Of a DNA stretch of 7,792 bases, positions 7,463 to 7,792 are shown in pieces. The notes under the pieces were generated by a model. The model searched no databases. It was not told the DNA's origin and saw only the letters and a program-made list of their open reading frames with translations. Positions within the stretch are counted from its first letter, which is position 1. Every line of letters begins with the position of its first letter. Source of the stretch: CAYXVB01 sp964467785 (GTDB taxonomy: Bacteria; Bdellovibrionota; UBA1018); contig CAYXVB010000171.1 of assembly GCA_964467785.1 (NCBI GenBank), forward strand, positions 1-7,792, in the 5' to 3' direction. The position numbers were made by a program, and so were the translations under genes.

Positions 7463-7652
7463 GGTCTTTATCAATCGTCAAAAACCTCGACACTTTTACG
7501 GACTCCGAGCCGAGTTCGGGCGCAAAGGCACGGCCTTCCACCCGATTTTCGCGTTTTCCCGCATTGTGCAGAATCCTGACTCTGTCCATCCCTTGGGCGC
7601 TCCAACGTTTCGGAACCCTTGGCGGATTCCGTGCGGCGTCTCCGTGGCATCT

Positions 7653-7668
7653 GTGTCCGGCCGGACAC
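7653..7668. promoter_or_regulatory. Perfect 16-base palindrome, possible operator
   Basis: GTGTCCGGCCGGACAC is an exact inverted repeat with no spacer, located in the non-coding stretch upstream of the lipoprotein operon. Such symmetry is what a dimeric DNA-binding protein would recognise. As RNA it could also form a 6-bp stem with a GGCC loop. No T run follows on either strand, so an intrinsic terminator is unlikely. It lies about 245 bases upstream of the candidate promoter, so it may instead belong to a gene beyond the right edge. Confidence 0.4.
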
Positions 7669-7792
7669 GGGGTGACGAAGACCTTGCGTCTACTTATCGT
7701 CCGCGGGGGTGGTGGGCTTGAGGGGTCAGGCTGCGGTTCTGTTTTCGAAGCAGGAGATGTGGCCGGAAAGATTGAGAGAAGAAGTCAGTGAA

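Larger units (their letters stand above)
7409..7792. other. Apparently non-coding upstream region
   Basis: No convincing gene is visible in these 384 bases. Frames that stay open on either strand give translations with no recognisable domain, signal or ribosome site, and they overlap the promoter candidate. Apart from the palindrome and its half-site copy I see no tRNA, no intrinsic terminator and no long repeat. The last bases could hold the start of a gene running off the right edge (ATG at 7757, open to 7792), but its ribosome site would abut the start codon and the reading is too short to judge. Confidence 0.4.

Noticed and set aside
7378..7791. A 137-codon + strand open frame in the right-hand non-coding region
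   Set aside because: It overlaps the promoter candidate, has no ribosome site before its ATG, and its translation shows no recognisable motif or plausible protein composition.
7757..7792. Possible start of a + strand gene running off the right edge (ATG, then WPERLREEVSE)
   Set aside because: Only 12 codons are visible and the AGGAG directly abuts the ATG, too close for normal initiation. It is left unresolved rather than annotated.

Overview
The window is GC-rich DNA from a Gram-negative bacterium. It encodes a YceI-type periplasmic protein, a predicted outer-membrane beta-barrel, two lipoproteins with lipobox signals and c-type heme proteins. The mix of small c-type cytochrome domains ending in an L-x-x-W-[IL]-x-x-G-A motif and very large Ser/Thr/Asn-rich, cysteine-rich lipoproteins suggests a Bdellovibrionota or other deltaproteobacterium-like lineage. 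That placement is an impression, not a demonstrated fact.

The left part (1-2130, + strand) is a tightly packed three-gene run. It holds the end of a tandem c-type cytochrome domain protein (cut by the left edge), a secreted YceI family protein, and a protein that joins one CxxCH heme site to a predicted outer-membrane beta-barrel. Successive genes overlap by 4 and 32 bases, so translational coupling is likely. All three products are predicted to be exported. Together they look like an envelope redox or electron-transfer module, and the third protein has an architecture resembling the fused cytochrome-porin Cyc2.

The right part (7332 down to 2162, - strand) is a second run in the opposite direction. 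Two large lipoproteins of about 613 and 766 residues come first; they are diverged tandem paralogues sharing a cysteine framework and several colinear blocks. An RluA-family pseudouridine synthase follows 39 bases after the second. The two runs converge on a 31-base gap holding a small hairpin.

The right end (7333-7792) has no convincing gene. It probably serves as the upstream region of the lipoprotein operon. It holds a modest promoter candidate and a perfect 16-base palindrome, and one half of that palindrome recurs about 50 bases upstream of the promoter candidate.
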